Origin: Streptomyces corynorhini
Lineage (GTDB): Bacteria; Actinomycetota; Actinomycetes; Streptomycetales; Streptomycetaceae
Assembly: GCF_003346515.1 (NCBI RefSeq)
Contig: NZ_QQNA01000157.1
Coordinates: forward strand, 1 to 38,331
Length of the DNA: 38,331 nt
Direction: 5' to 3'
Shown here piece by piece: positions 24,648-32,948 of the stretch. The position numbers and the translations under genes were made by a program. The notes beneath the pieces were generated by a model. It saw nothing but the letters and a program-made list of their open reading frames with translations. It was not told the origin of the DNA and ran no database searches. Within the stretch, counting starts at the first letter, position 1; every line of letters starts with the position of its first letter.

Positions 24648-24953
24648 TCAGTGCGCTCCGTGCGCCCCGGCGACCGACTCGACGCGCTCGGCCAGCGCGA
24701 TGTCCAGCCCGGTGACGGCGCCGCCCGCGTCGTGGGTGGAGACGGCCAGGGAGACGGTGCTGTAGCCGAGGGTCAGTTCGGAGTGGTGGTTCAGCTCCTC
24801 CTGGATCTGCGCGATGTGGACCACCAGGGCGACGGCGGCGACGTGCGTGCCCAGGCGGTAGGTGCGGGTGACGCGCCCGTCCTGGATCGACCAGCCGGAC
24901 AGCGGTCGCAACCGCTCCTCGGCCTCATCGCGCGACAGCGGTTCGGCGACCAT
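24648..24953 (-). CDS. 4a-hydroxytetrahydrobiopterin dehydratase (PCD/DCoH family)
   Basis: The 101-residue enzyme dehydrates 4a-hydroxy-tetrahydropterin during pterin cofactor recycling. The family signature is present (EELNHHSELTLGYSTVSLAV, then STHDAGG with the catalytic THD), with Ser in place of the usual Pro after the His pair. The ATG (MVAEPLSRDEAEE) has AAGGAG nine nt upstream and gives the standard length. No aromatic amino-acid hydroxylase gene is adjacent. The nearest divergent gene encodes a molybdopterin enzyme, so a moonlighting role in pterin handling is conceivable but unproven. Confidence 0.93.
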   Translation of the reverse strand: MVAEPLSRDEAEERLRPLSGWSIQDGRVTRTYRLGTHVAAVALVVHIAQIQEELNHHSELTLGYSTVSLAVSTHDAGGAVTGLDIALAERVESVAGAHGAH

Positions 24954-25056
24954 GGGCGGGGGCTCCTTCCGGGTGCGGGCAGCGACGCGGCCGACGATAC
25001 GGCCTCCACCGCGCGGCGCCGGGCCGCCGTGCCGGACGGGGCCTACGGTCGGGCGC

Positions 25057-26352
25057 GTGAATGTTTTCACCCGCTTTCTCCCCCGGTGGCGCAGCCCTCT
25101 GCGCGGGCCGTGGCTGACCTCGGTCTTCGCGGTGGCGCTGCTGGTGGGCATCCCCGTCCTGTTCGTGACGGGTCTGCTGTCGTACGCCGCGTACAACCCG
25201 GAGCTGACGCCGGTCAACGACAAGACGCCGGACAAGGGGCTGCTCGGCTTCTACCTCTTCTCCTGGCCCACCCATCCCTACTGGCTCTACCGCCTCACGC
25301 AGGGCGTGCACGTGACGCTCGGCATCGTGCTCGTACCGGTGCTGCTCGCCAAGCTGTGGTCGGTGGTGCCGAAGCTCTTCGAGCTGCCGCCGGTCCGCTC
25401 GGTGGTCCACGGTCTGGAGCGGCTGTCGCTGCTGCTGCTCGTCGGCGGGGCGCTCTTCGAGTTCGTGACCGGTGTGCTCAACGTCCAGTTGCAGTACCTC
25501 TTCCCCGGCTCGTTCTATCCGCTGCACTTCTACGGGGCCTGGGTGTTCATCGGCGCGTTCCTCGCGCATGTCGCGCTGCGGCTGCCGCGTACGGTGAGGA
25601 CGCTGCGCCGCCGCAGCCTGCGGGACCCGCGCGATCTGCGGACCGAGCTGCGGACCCCGGCCGCGCGCACCCGGCCCGAGCTGCCGGACGCGACCGGGCT
25701 GGTCCCCCGGGATCCGGCTCCGCCGACCACCTCCCGGCGCGGGGCGCTGGCGATGGTCGGGCTCGGCTCGCTGACGCTGTTCGTGGTGACGGCGGGTCAG
25801 AGCATCGGCGGTTCGCTGCGCGGTACGGCGCTGCTGGCGCCGCACGGGCGTGATCCGGGCAGCGGCCCGAACGGGTTTCAGATCAACAAGGGGATGCGCT
25901 CGGCGCGGATCCAGGAGCGCGACATCGGCCCCGACTGGCGGCTGACCGTACGGGGCGGTGCCCGGCGGTCCGTACTGACCCGGCCGCAGGTGGCGCGGCT
26001 GCCCCGGCACACGGCGGCGCTGCCCATCGCCTGTGTGGAGGGCTGGTCCACCTCCGACCAGGAGTGGGAGGGCGTGCGGCTGGCCGATCTCGCCGCCCTG
26101 GTCGGGCTGGGCGACGCGCCGCCCGCCGTGTTCGTGGAGTCGGTCCAGCGGCAGGGCTCGTTCCGCATGGTCGCGCTCAGCGCGGAGCAGGTCCGCGACC
26201 CGCGCTCGCTGCTCGCGCTGCGCGTCAACGGCGCCGACCTGTCGCCCGATCACGGCTATCCGGCCCGGGTCATCGTGCCGGGCGCGCCGGGCGTGATGAA
26301 CACCAAGTGGGTGCGGCAGCTGAACTTCGGGGAGTCGACATGGCCCACGTGA
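25057..26352 (+). CDS. Five-helix membrane molybdopterin oxidoreductase (sulfite-oxidase-like)
   Basis: The product has 431 residues. It begins with four membrane helices resembling a cytochrome b561-like domain (VHVTLG, FYPLHFYGAW and AFLAHVALRL supply histidines), a charged cytoplasmic loop, a fifth helix preceded by SRRGALAMVG (Arg227-Arg228), then a sulfite-oxidase-type molybdopterin domain on the outside (LPIACVEGWSTSDQEWEGV with the Cys Mo ligand; HGYPARVIVPGAPG; TKWVRQL). The twin Arg before helix 5 matches actinobacterial proteins inserted jointly by Sec and Tat. The GTG start has no clear ribosome site and TACGGT stands 7 nt before it, so it may be leaderless. The stop overlaps the next gene by 13 nt. 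The substrate is unknown. Confidence 0.88.
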   Translation: MNVFTRFLPRWRSPLRGPWLTSVFAVALLVGIPVLFVTGLLSYAAYNPELTPVNDKTPDKGLLGFYLFSWPTHPYWLYRLTQGVHVTLGIVLVPVLLAKLWSVVPKLFELPPVRSVVHGLERLSLLLLVGGALFEFVTGVLNVQLQYLFPGSFYPLHFYGAWVFIGAFLAHVALRLPRTVRTLRRRSLRDPRDLRTELRTPAARTRPELPDATGLVPRDPAPPTTSRRGALAMVGLGSLTLFVVTAGQSIGGSLRGTALLAPHGRDPGSGPNGFQINKGMRSARIQERDIGPDWRLTVRGGARRSVLTRPQVARLPRHTAALPIACVEGWSTSDQEWEGVRLADLAALVGLGDAPPAVFVESVQRQGSFRMVALSAEQVRDPRSLLALRVNGADLSPDHGYPARVIVPGAPGVMNTKWVRQLNFGESTWPT

Positions 26353-26894
26353 CGGGCGGAACGAGGCGGCGCAGGAGGCGGTTCGGCGGGTTCGGGCGAC
26401 GGATGCCCCTGGGCTCGCCCCGCGTGCTGCTGCTCCTGCTGGCCTCCTTCGCGCTCTGCGGCTACGCGGGGGTGCGGCTGCTGCGGGGCGAGTGGGTCGC
26501 GATCCTGATCTGGTTCGCGGGCGCGGCGCTCCTGCACGATCTGGTGCTCGTACCGCTGTACACGCTCGGGGACCGTGCCCTGCAGGCGGCGGCGCGGCGG
26601 CGGGGGCGGCCACTGGCCCGTACGGGCGTCCCCTACGTACGCGTGCCCGTCTTCCTCTCCCTCCTGATGCTGCTGGTGTACTGGCCGTTGGTGCTGCGCG
26701 CCCCGGGTCCCTACCAGGAGGCCACCGGTCTGGACCCGGATGTGTTCCTGGGGCGCTGGCTGCTGATCAGTGCCGTGATCTGCGCGCTCTCGGCGCTCTG
26801 CGCCCTGGCCGCGGCGGTACGAAAACCTGAACTTCGAGAGCGAGTGAGAGAATCACGCATGGGCCGTCGAAAGGGGGGCAGAAGCGCACCTTGA
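26340..26894 (+). CDS. Four-helix membrane protein partnered with the molybdopterin oxidoreductase
   Basis: The 184-residue protein has an Arg-rich start (about 1-25) and four hydrophobic segments (VLLLLLASFALCGYAG; VAILIWFAGAALLHDLVLVPLY; VPVFLSLLMLLVYWPLVL; WLLISAVICALSALCALAA), ending in a basic tail. I recognise no catalytic motif. The ATG has GGGGAG four to five nt upstream and overlaps the oxidoreductase gene by 13 nt, so the two are co-translated and probably functionally linked, for example as an assembly or membrane partner. That role is inferred from position only. A later ATG (MPLGSP) is a possible alternative start. Confidence 0.8.
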   Translation: MAHVTGGTRRRRRRFGGFGRRMPLGSPRVLLLLLASFALCGYAGVRLLRGEWVAILIWFAGAALLHDLVLVPLYTLGDRALQAAARRRGRPLARTGVPYVRVPVFLSLLMLLVYWPLVLRAPGPYQEATGLDPDVFLGRWLLISAVICALSALCALAAAVRKPELRERVRESRMGRRKGGRSAP

Positions 26895-26923
26895 ACGGTC
26901 CACCCCGATGGAGGAGTGAAGTC

Positions 26924-27817
26924 ATGACGACCACAACTGTGCGTGCTGCCGAGGTGGAGCAGGCGGAGGGCGTCCTGACCCGCGGTTCGACAGCACCCGT
27001 CGAAGCCCTGCCGTATATCGAGGACCCGAGCCGGGTCGCGCCGAAGGACGCGCGGGCTCTGTCGAAGCTCTTCTTCGACCAGCTCCAGGTCCTCGAAGAG
27101 GGCACGCACGAGTACCAGTACGCGCGCAACACGCTCATCGAGATGAACCAGTCGCTCGTCCGGTTCGCCGCGGGCCGCTTCCGCAACCGGGGCGGCGGCG
27201 ACATGGAGGACATCCTCCAGGTCGGCACGATCGGGCTGATCAAGGCCATCGACCGGTTCGACCTCTCGCGTGAAGTCGAGTTCACCTCCTTCGCGGTCCC
27301 CTACATCGTCGGCGAGATCAAGCGCTTCTTCCGCGACACCAGCTGGGCCGTCCACGTGCCGCGCCGCCTGCAGGAGCTGCGCGTCGAGCTGGCGAAGGCC
27401 AAGGAGCACCTGGCCAGCTCGCTGGACCGGGACCCGACCGTCAAGGAACTCTCCGAGCTGCTCGGCATCACGGAGGAAGAGGTCGTCGAGGGCCTGGTCG
27501 CCACCAACGGCTACACCGCCGGCTCGCTGGACATGCCCGCGGGTGACGAGGGCGGCACGGGCGGCGGTGGCCGTACCTTCGCCGATGTGCTGGGCGAGGC
27601 GGACCCCGCGATGGAGAAGGTCGAGAACCTGCACGCCCTGGCCCCGCTGCTGGAGCAGCTGGACGAGCGCGAGCGCGGCATCGTGGAGATGCGCTTCGGC
27701 CGGGAGATGACCCAGTCGCAGATCGGCGCCGAGCTGGGCGTCTCGCAGATGCATGTGTCGCGGCTGCTGAACCGCATCATCGCCCGGCTGCGCTCGGGGA
27801 TGCTCGTCGAGGAGTGA
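26924..27817 (+). CDS. RNA polymerase sigma factor, SigB/SigF/SigG subfamily
   Basis: The 297-residue stress- or development-type sigma factor has region 2 (NQSLVRFAAGRFRNRGGGD; EDILQVGTIGLIKAIDRFD; FTSFAVPYIVGEIKRFFRD), region 3 (VPRRLQELR ... LTVKELS-like SELLGITEEEV) and region 4 (ERGIVEMRFGREMTQSQIGA, LGVSQMHVSRLLNRI). There is no region 1.1. The ATG is set by GGAGGAG seven nt upstream; an in-frame ATG or GTG 33 nt earlier lacks one. Streptomycetes carry about nine such paralogues (SigB, F, G, H, I, K, L, M, N). I cannot assign the paralogue from sequence alone. No anti-sigma or anti-anti-sigma gene lies beside it. Confidence 0.93.
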   Translation: MTTTTVRAAEVEQAEGVLTRGSTAPVEALPYIEDPSRVAPKDARALSKLFFDQLQVLEEGTHEYQYARNTLIEMNQSLVRFAAGRFRNRGGGDMEDILQVGTIGLIKAIDRFDLSREVEFTSFAVPYIVGEIKRFFRDTSWAVHVPRRLQELRVELAKAKEHLASSLDRDPTVKELSELLGITEEEVVEGLVATNGYTAGSLDMPAGDEGGTGGGGRTFADVLGEADPAMEKVENLHALAPLLEQLDERERGIVEMRFGREMTQSQIGAELGVSQMHVSRLLNRIIARLRSGMLVEE

Positions 27818-27819
27818 GC

Positions 27820-27899
27820 GGACCGCACGGTCCGGAAATTCTTTCAGCGGGGCGGATCCCCGGGGACGGCGCGCACGGCGTCGTTGCCCGGGGATCCGC
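27820..27899 (+). terminator. Double terminator after the sigma factor gene
   Basis: A GGACCG-CA-CGGTCC hairpin (27820-27833) followed by an AT-rich stretch is succeeded by a perfect 13-bp stem GCGGATCCCCGGG (27852-27864) / CCCGGGGATCCGC (27887-27899). The next gene starts 60 nt later and so probably has its own promoter. Confidence 0.7.
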
Positions 27900-27958
27900 G
27901 CTGTGTGCTGTTACATCTCCCGGAGCGGAATGATTCGTTCGCCCCGGGAGGCGGTACT

Positions 27959-28465
27959 TTGCGCGATCACGAAGGGACCGCCGAACGCGCCGAACGCCTG
28001 CAGCGGCTGCTGTTCGGCGGGGTCTACGGCACGGTCCTGGCCAGCGCCCTGGCGGCGGCCCTGGACCACGACGGCGGCCCCGAGGCCCCCGGGTACGACG
28101 CGGTGTGGGTGCTGCTGGCCGCGCTGGCGTCGGCGGCGGCCCACGGCTACGCCCATACGATCGCCCGGCAGACGGCGGAGCGGACGGGCGTCACCGCCAG
28201 CACCGCGCGCTCCGTGCCGGCCGAGTGGCCGCTGCTGGGCGCGGTCCTGCCGACGGTGGCGGCGCTGCTCGGCGCGTACGCCGGGTGGTGGGACGAGGGG
28301 GCCGCGATCGACGTCGCGCTCGCCCTCAACACGCTCGCCCTGTTCGGCTGGGGCTACTGGGCCGCGCGGGTCGCGGGCCGGGGCCGGGGGGCCGCGTGCC
28401 GGGTCGGCGGGGTGGACATGCTGCTCGGACTGTTCATCATCGGGGCCAACGTACTGAGCAAGTGA
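27959..28465 (+). CDS. Small four-helix integral membrane protein, function unknown
   Basis: The 168-residue protein has a short charged start (RDHEGTAERAERLQRLL), then four hydrophobic stretches: FGGVYGTVLASALAAAL, AVWVLLAALASAAAHGYAHT, LLGAVLPTVAALLGAYAGWW and ALNTLALFGWGYWAA, plus a last hydrophobic end LLGLFIIGANVLSK. I recognise no family. The TTG start at 27959 is preferred because GGGAGG stands seven nt upstream and the protein begins just before the first helix; an upstream in-frame start at 27884 would run through the sigma-factor terminator. It is convergent with the alpha-mannosidase gene. Confidence 0.75.
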   Translation: MRDHEGTAERAERLQRLLFGGVYGTVLASALAAALDHDGGPEAPGYDAVWVLLAALASAAAHGYAHTIARQTAERTGVTASTARSVPAEWPLLGAVLPTVAALLGAYAGWWDEGAAIDVALALNTLALFGWGYWAARVAGRGRGAACRVGGVDMLLGLFIIGANVLSK

Positions 28466-28478
28466 GAGGCCGCCCCGT

Positions 28479-28521
28479 GCCAGGAGGCGGCCACCCCGGG
28501 CCGGGGCGCCCGCCTCCTGGC
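28479..28521. terminator. Bidirectional terminator between the membrane protein and alpha-mannosidase genes
   Basis: Perfect 12-bp arms GCCAGGAGGCGG / CCGCCTCCTGGC enclose an inner CCCCGG-GCC-GGGG-like pairing. It sits midway between convergent stop codons. Confidence 0.75.
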
Positions 28522-28537
28522 TCGCCTGGACGGACCG

Positions 28538-31500
28538 TCAGCCGCGGCTCAGCCGCAGAGTGATCAGCTCGAACGGGCGCAGCGAGAGCCCGACCGTCCC
28601 GCCGTCGAGCACCGGGGGCTCGGTGTCCGCGAGCGGGCGTTCCAGCAGGTCGGTCACGGCGAGGGCGGTGGCCTCGAAGCCGAGGTCGACGCGGGCCCTG
28701 GCCCGGCCGCCGGTCGACTCGTAGAACCGGACGACCAGATCCCCGCTGCCGTCGTCGGCGAGCTTGACCGCGCTCACCACGACGGCGTCGTTGTCGACGC
28801 CGACCAGCGGAGCGACGGCCGTGTCCGCGCCGGTGATCCGGCGCTCGGGCAGGTTGATGCGGTATCCCTCGCGGACCGCGTCACCGATCGCCGCGCCGGG
28901 GGCCAGGGCATGGTGGAAGCGGTGGACGCCCTGGTCGGTCTCCGGGTCGGGAAAGCGCGGGGCGCGCAGCAGGGAGACGCGGACGGTGGTGGTCGTACCG
29001 CCGTCGGCGGCGCGGACCGTACGGGTCACATCGTGTCCGTACGTCGAGTCGTTGACCAGCGCGACCCCCCAGCCGGGCTCCTCCAGATGGACGAAGCGGT
29101 GGTTGCACGCCTCGAACTTGGCCGTCTCCCAGCTGGTGTTGGTGTGCGTGGCGCGGTAGACGTGGCCGAACTGGGTCTCCGAGGCGTACCGCTCGGCGTG
29201 GATGTCCAGCGGGAAGGCCGCCTTGAGGAACTTCTCGGTCTCGTGCCAGTCGACCTCGGTGTCGATGTCGAGCCGCTTGGCGCCCGGCGCGAGGGTGAGC
29301 AGCTGGGTGACGCGCGAGTCGCCGAAGGTGCGGACGACCCGGACGCCGCCCGCCACCGGGGCGAGTTCGTCGAGGTCCGTGAGGTCGGTGACGGTGTTGC
29401 GGTAGAACGCGTCGACGTCCCAGGCGTCCCACTGGTTGGGGAAGTCGGGGTGGACCTGGAGCAGGTTGGCGGCCTCGCCCGGGGCGACGGTCTCGCGCTC
29501 CGCGCTGATGTCGTACGCCGAGACCACCAGGCCGCGGCCGTCGATCTCGACCTCCAGCAGCCCGTTGCTCAGCGCGTACCCACCGCCCTCGCGCGGCGTC
29601 AGCTCCACGCCCGCGACCGCTGCGGCCGGTCCCGCGGCGCCGGCCGGGACGCCGCCGCGCGCGTGCGGGGCGGAGTTGAAGACCAGCTCCGTGGCGCCGG
29701 AGGCGTCACCGGCCAGGGCGCGCTGCGCGGTGTCGACGATGGCGTTCAGCTCGGCGGCGAGGCCCGCGTAGGTCTTCGCGGCCTCGCGGTGCACCCACGC
29801 GATCGAGGAGCCGGGCAGGATGTCGTGGAACTGGTGCAGCAGCACCGTCTTCCAGATCCGGTCGAGGTCCTCGTACGGGTAGGCCGCGCCGGTCCGCACG
29901 GCGGCGGTGGCGGCCCACAGCTCGGCCTCGCGCAGGAGGTGTTCGCTGCGCCGGTTGCCCTGCTTGGTCTTCGCCTGGCTGGTGAGCGTGGCGCGGTGCA
30001 GCTCCAGGTACAGCTCGCCGACCCAGACCGGCGGGTTCGGGTACTCGGCCTCCGCCTTGGCGAAGAACGCGGCGGGCGCCTCCCACTCGACGGTGGCGGA
30101 GCCTTCGAGGTTCTTCAGCCGCGCCGACTTGGCGATCATCTCGCGGGTGGTGCCGCCGCCGCCGTCGCCCCAGCCGGTGGGCGCCAGCGAGTGCCGGGCC
30201 ACGCCCTTCTCCTTGAAGTTCTTCGCGGCGTGGGCCATCTGCTCGCCGGTCATGGAGCAGTTGTAGGTGTCGACGGGCGGGAAGTGCGTGAAGATCCGGG
30301 TGCCGTCGATGCCTTCCCAGTCGAACGTGTGGTGCGGGAACTTGTTGATCGTGGACCAGGAGATCTTCTGGGTGAGCAGCCACTTGGAACCGGCGGCCTT
30401 GATGATCTGCGGCAGTCCGGCGGCGAAGCCGAAGGTGTCCGGCAGCCACGCCTCGTCGTTCTCGATGCCGAACTCGTCGAGGAAGAACCGCTTGCCGTGC
30501 ACGAACTGACGGGCCATCGCCTCGGAGCCCGGCATGTTGGTGTCGGACTCGACCCACATGCCGCCGGCCGGTACGAACCGGCCCTCGGCCACGGCCTTCT
30601 TGACCTTGGCGTAGACCTCGGGGCGGTGCTCCTTGATCCAGGCGAACTGCTGCGCCTGGGACATCGCGAAGACGAACTCGGGCTCGTCCTCCAGCAGCGC
30701 CGTCATGTTGGCCGTCGTACGGGCGACCTTGCGGACGGTCTCGCGCAGCGGCCACAGCCAGGCGGAGTCGATGTGCGCGTGGCCGACCGCGCTGATGCGG
30801 TGGGAGGTGGCCGGGGCGGGGCTGGCGAGCGCCCCGGCGAGCTGCTCGCGGGCCGCGGCGGCGGTGCCGTTCACGTCCTGGAGGTCGATGACGTCGAGCG
30901 CGCGGCTGATCGCGCGCAGGATCTCCCAGCGGCGGGCGCCCTCGACGGGGAGTTCGGCCATCAGCTCGCCGAGCACCTCGAAGTCCTGGATCAGCTCCCA
31001 GACGGTCTGGTCGAAGACCGCGAGGTCCATCCGGGCCAGGGTGTACTGCGGCTCGCTGCCCGCGGTCTCCTTGTCGCCCAACCGGGTCGGCAGGAAGGGG
31101 TGGTAGTCGAGGATGACCGGGTTGGAGGCGGCCTCGATGTGCAGCAGGACCTCTTCGCCGCCGGCGACGGGCGCACCGATCCGGACCCACTGGTTGCGCG
31201 GGTTGAGGCCCTTGACCGGGGTGCCGTCGGGCCGGTAGACGAGGCCCTCGCACTGGAATCCCGGCATGTTCTCGTCGAAGCCGAGGTCGAGGATCGCCTC
31301 GACGGTGCGGCCCGCCCACTTCTCGGGGACGGTGCCGGAGACCCGGAACCAGCTGGTCCCCCAGGGCGCGCCCCACCGGTCGCCGACCGCCACCGGTTCG
31401 ACCGGTCCCGCGAGCCCCTCGGCCACGGGTACGGGTTCGCCCGGCGCGTTCCAGACGGCGATCTCCAGCGGGATCGATTCGGGGTAGAGGGCGGGCCGGA

Positions 31501-31558
31501 CGCGCTCGTCGAGGACTCGCTTGAGACGGCCTTCGACGAGGCTGCGGTCATCGTGCAT
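28538..31558 (-). CDS. Alpha-mannosidase, glycoside hydrolase family 38
   Basis: The 1006-residue retaining, metal-dependent alpha-mannosidase has no signal peptide, so it is cytoplasmic and acts on imported oligosaccharides. The N-terminal beta domain (about 1-240) is followed by the GH38 catalytic domain with the metal-binding AHIDSAWLWPL (His262, Asp264) and the nucleophile region LPDTFGFAAGLPQII (Asp374), then the middle helical domain and C-terminal beta-sandwich (WDAWDVDAFYRNTVTDL; HRFVHLEEPGWGVALVNDS). The ATG has AGGAG seven nt upstream; the much longer open frame upstream is antisense-type shadow. It is the last gene of the LacI-controlled operon, 80 nt after the GH5-like gene. Confidence 0.95.
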   Translation of the reverse strand: MHDDRSLVEGRLKRVLDERVRPALYPESIPLEIAVWNAPGEPVPVAEGLAGPVEPVAVGDRWGAPWGTSWFRVSGTVPEKWAGRTVEAILDLGFDENMPGFQCEGLVYRPDGTPVKGLNPRNQWVRIGAPVAGGEEVLLHIEAASNPVILDYHPFLPTRLGDKETAGSEPQYTLARMDLAVFDQTVWELIQDFEVLGELMAELPVEGARRWEILRAISRALDVIDLQDVNGTAAAAREQLAGALASPAPATSHRISAVGHAHIDSAWLWPLRETVRKVARTTANMTALLEDEPEFVFAMSQAQQFAWIKEHRPEVYAKVKKAVAEGRFVPAGGMWVESDTNMPGSEAMARQFVHGKRFFLDEFGIENDEAWLPDTFGFAAGLPQIIKAAGSKWLLTQKISWSTINKFPHHTFDWEGIDGTRIFTHFPPVDTYNCSMTGEQMAHAAKNFKEKGVARHSLAPTGWGDGGGGTTREMIAKSARLKNLEGSATVEWEAPAAFFAKAEAEYPNPPVWVGELYLELHRATLTSQAKTKQGNRRSEHLLREAELWAATAAVRTGAAYPYEDLDRIWKTVLLHQFHDILPGSSIAWVHREAAKTYAGLAAELNAIVDTAQRALAGDASGATELVFNSAPHARGGVPAGAAGPAAAVAGVELTPREGGGYALSNGLLEVEIDGRGLVVSAYDISAERETVAPGEAANLLQVHPDFPNQWDAWDVDAFYRNTVTDLTDLDELAPVAGGVRVVRTFGDSRVTQLLTLAPGAKRLDIDTEVDWHETEKFLKAAFPLDIHAERYASETQFGHVYRATHTNTSWETAKFEACNHRFVHLEEPGWGVALVNDSTYGHDVTRTVRAADGGTTTTVRVSLLRAPRFPDPETDQGVHRFHHALAPGAAIGDAVREGYRINLPERRITGADTAVAPLVGVDNDAVVVSAVKLADDGSGDLVVRFYESTGGRARARVDLGFEATALAVTDLLERPLADTEPPVLDGGTVGLSLRPFELITLRLSRG

Positions 31559-31601
31559 GCGGGTGCTCCTGAGGTGCGGAGGTACGTATGGGTGCGGTGG
31601 A

Positions 31602-31628
31602 CGCGGAGTACGCGGAGTACGCGGAGTA
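31602..31628. repeat. Three exact 9-bp tandem repeats (CGCGGAGTA)
   Basis: These lie in the 80-nt spacer between the GH5-like and GH38 genes. A short perfect tandem, seen directly; no function suggested. Confidence 0.8.
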
Positions 31629-31638
31629 CGGGCCGGGG

Positions 31639-32892
31639 TTACGGGACCTGGTGCGGACGGACTACTTCGGTGATACCACGGGCCGCGAGATGGTCCTGGT
31701 CCGCCGCCCTGCTCGCGAGGACCGCCGCGGGCCGGACGCCCGCCTCGGTGAGCCGGGCGAACGCCTCGAAGAACGCCCCGCCGGGGGCACAGGTGGACCG
31801 GGCGGGCCCGGTCTCGTCGTCGCCGATGTCGACGGCGAGCGCGGTGGTGCGGGGCGCGGGCGCGTACGGGCGGGCGCGCCGGTCGGCGACGATCCGGGCG
31901 ATGGCCTCGCCGGCCGGTTTGACCTCGCGGTCGTTGGTGAGCAGTCCGAGGCTGTACTCCAGCTCGGGGAAGTCCGCGAGAGAGCGGGAGACGTCGTGCG
32001 AGCACCACCAGGTGACGCCCCAGACGTCCGCGCAGTCCAGCGCGTTGTCGACGGTCGCCTCGGTGAACGCGGCCGCGCGCTCGGGCGCGATCAGCGGCGC
32101 CGGGGCGCCGACCTCCTGGAGCCAGACCGGGCGGTGGGGTTCGGCCGCCCACGCCTTGGCCAGCTCGATCAGGTACGCGGCGTGGTGCTCGGTGGCGCTC
32201 GCGGTGGGGCCGTGGCGCTGGGCGGTGCCGTTGAACACCCAGGAGTGCACGGCGGTGACGCCGCCGAGCCGGGCCGCCTGCGCCGGGGTGAACGGGTGGT
32301 CGTCCAGGTACCAGGCGGCGTCGTACTCGGCGTGCAGATGGAGCTTGCCGGGCGCCCCCTCCTCGCAGGCGTCCAGCAGCCGGCGCAGCCAGGCGTCCGC
32401 CTGCGCGGGGGTGATGCGGTCGGGGTCGGGGTGCGGCGGGCCGGAGAACTGGTTGATCTCGTTGCCGATGGTCATGCCGATGAAGTTCGGCCGGTCGGCG
32501 AGCGCGGCGGCCAGCGTACGGAGGTACGTGGCCTGTCCGGCGACGACATCGTTGTCAGTGAAGAGGTTGCGCCGGTGCCAGGTCTGCGTCCACGCGGGCA
32601 GGAAGTCGAAGCTGGACAGATGGCCCTGGAGCCCGTCGACGTTGACGTCCAGACCGCGTTCGGCGGCGGCGTCCGCGAGCTGGACCAGCTGGTCGACGGC
32701 GCGGGGCCTGATCAGGGTGCGGTTGGGCTGGAACAGCGGCCAGAGCGGGAAGACCCGGATGTGGTCGAGCCCGAGTCCGGCGATGGAGTCCAGATCGGCG
32801 CGTACGTCGTCCAGGTCGAAGTCCAGCCAGTGGTGGAACCAGCCCTGGCTGGGCGTGTAGTTCACGCCGAAGCGCGGTGCGGTGGGGCTCAT
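31639..32892 (-). CDS. GH5-like glycoside hydrolase (candidate beta-mannosidase)
   Basis: The 417-residue clan-A TIM-barrel hydrolase has the acid/base Glu145 in IGNEINQF and the nucleophile Glu260 in WLQEVGAP, with FGVNYTPSQGWFHHWLDFD at the N terminus and VFPLWPLFQPNRTLIRP after beta-2. There is no signal peptide, so it is cytoplasmic. Sequence features recall the actinobacterial GH5_18 group, which includes beta-mannosidases acting on the Man-beta-1,4-GlcNAc core of N-glycans; that subfamily call is from memory and tentative. The ATG at 32892 has AGGAA ten nt upstream, better than the GTG eight codons earlier. Its place between sugar permeases and a GH38 alpha-mannosidase fits mannan or N-glycan breakdown. 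Confidence 0.85.
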   Translation of the reverse strand: MSPTAPRFGVNYTPSQGWFHHWLDFDLDDVRADLDSIAGLGLDHIRVFPLWPLFQPNRTLIRPRAVDQLVQLADAAAERGLDVNVDGLQGHLSSFDFLPAWTQTWHRRNLFTDNDVVAGQATYLRTLAAALADRPNFIGMTIGNEINQFSGPPHPDPDRITPAQADAWLRRLLDACEEGAPGKLHLHAEYDAAWYLDDHPFTPAQAARLGGVTAVHSWVFNGTAQRHGPTASATEHHAAYLIELAKAWAAEPHRPVWLQEVGAPAPLIAPERAAAFTEATVDNALDCADVWGVTWWCSHDVSRSLADFPELEYSLGLLTNDREVKPAGEAIARIVADRRARPYAPAPRTTALAVDIGDDETGPARSTCAPGGAFFEAFARLTEAGVRPAAVLASRAADQDHLAARGITEVVRPHQVP

Positions 32893-32948
32893 ACGGACAG
32901 CGTTCCTGTTTCTCACGGCCGGCGGGCGAAGGGGTGCGGGTGCGGCGG

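Noticed and set aside
31559..32152. N-terminal extension of the alpha-mannosidase
   Set aside because: The extension overlaps the GH5-like gene on the same strand, is low complexity, and the ATG at 31558 has a good ribosome site and gives the standard length.
28910..32860. 1316-codon plus-strand open frame across the mannosidase and GH5-like genes
   Set aside because: Same shadow effect; the minus strand has catalytic motifs, ribosome sites and operon structure.
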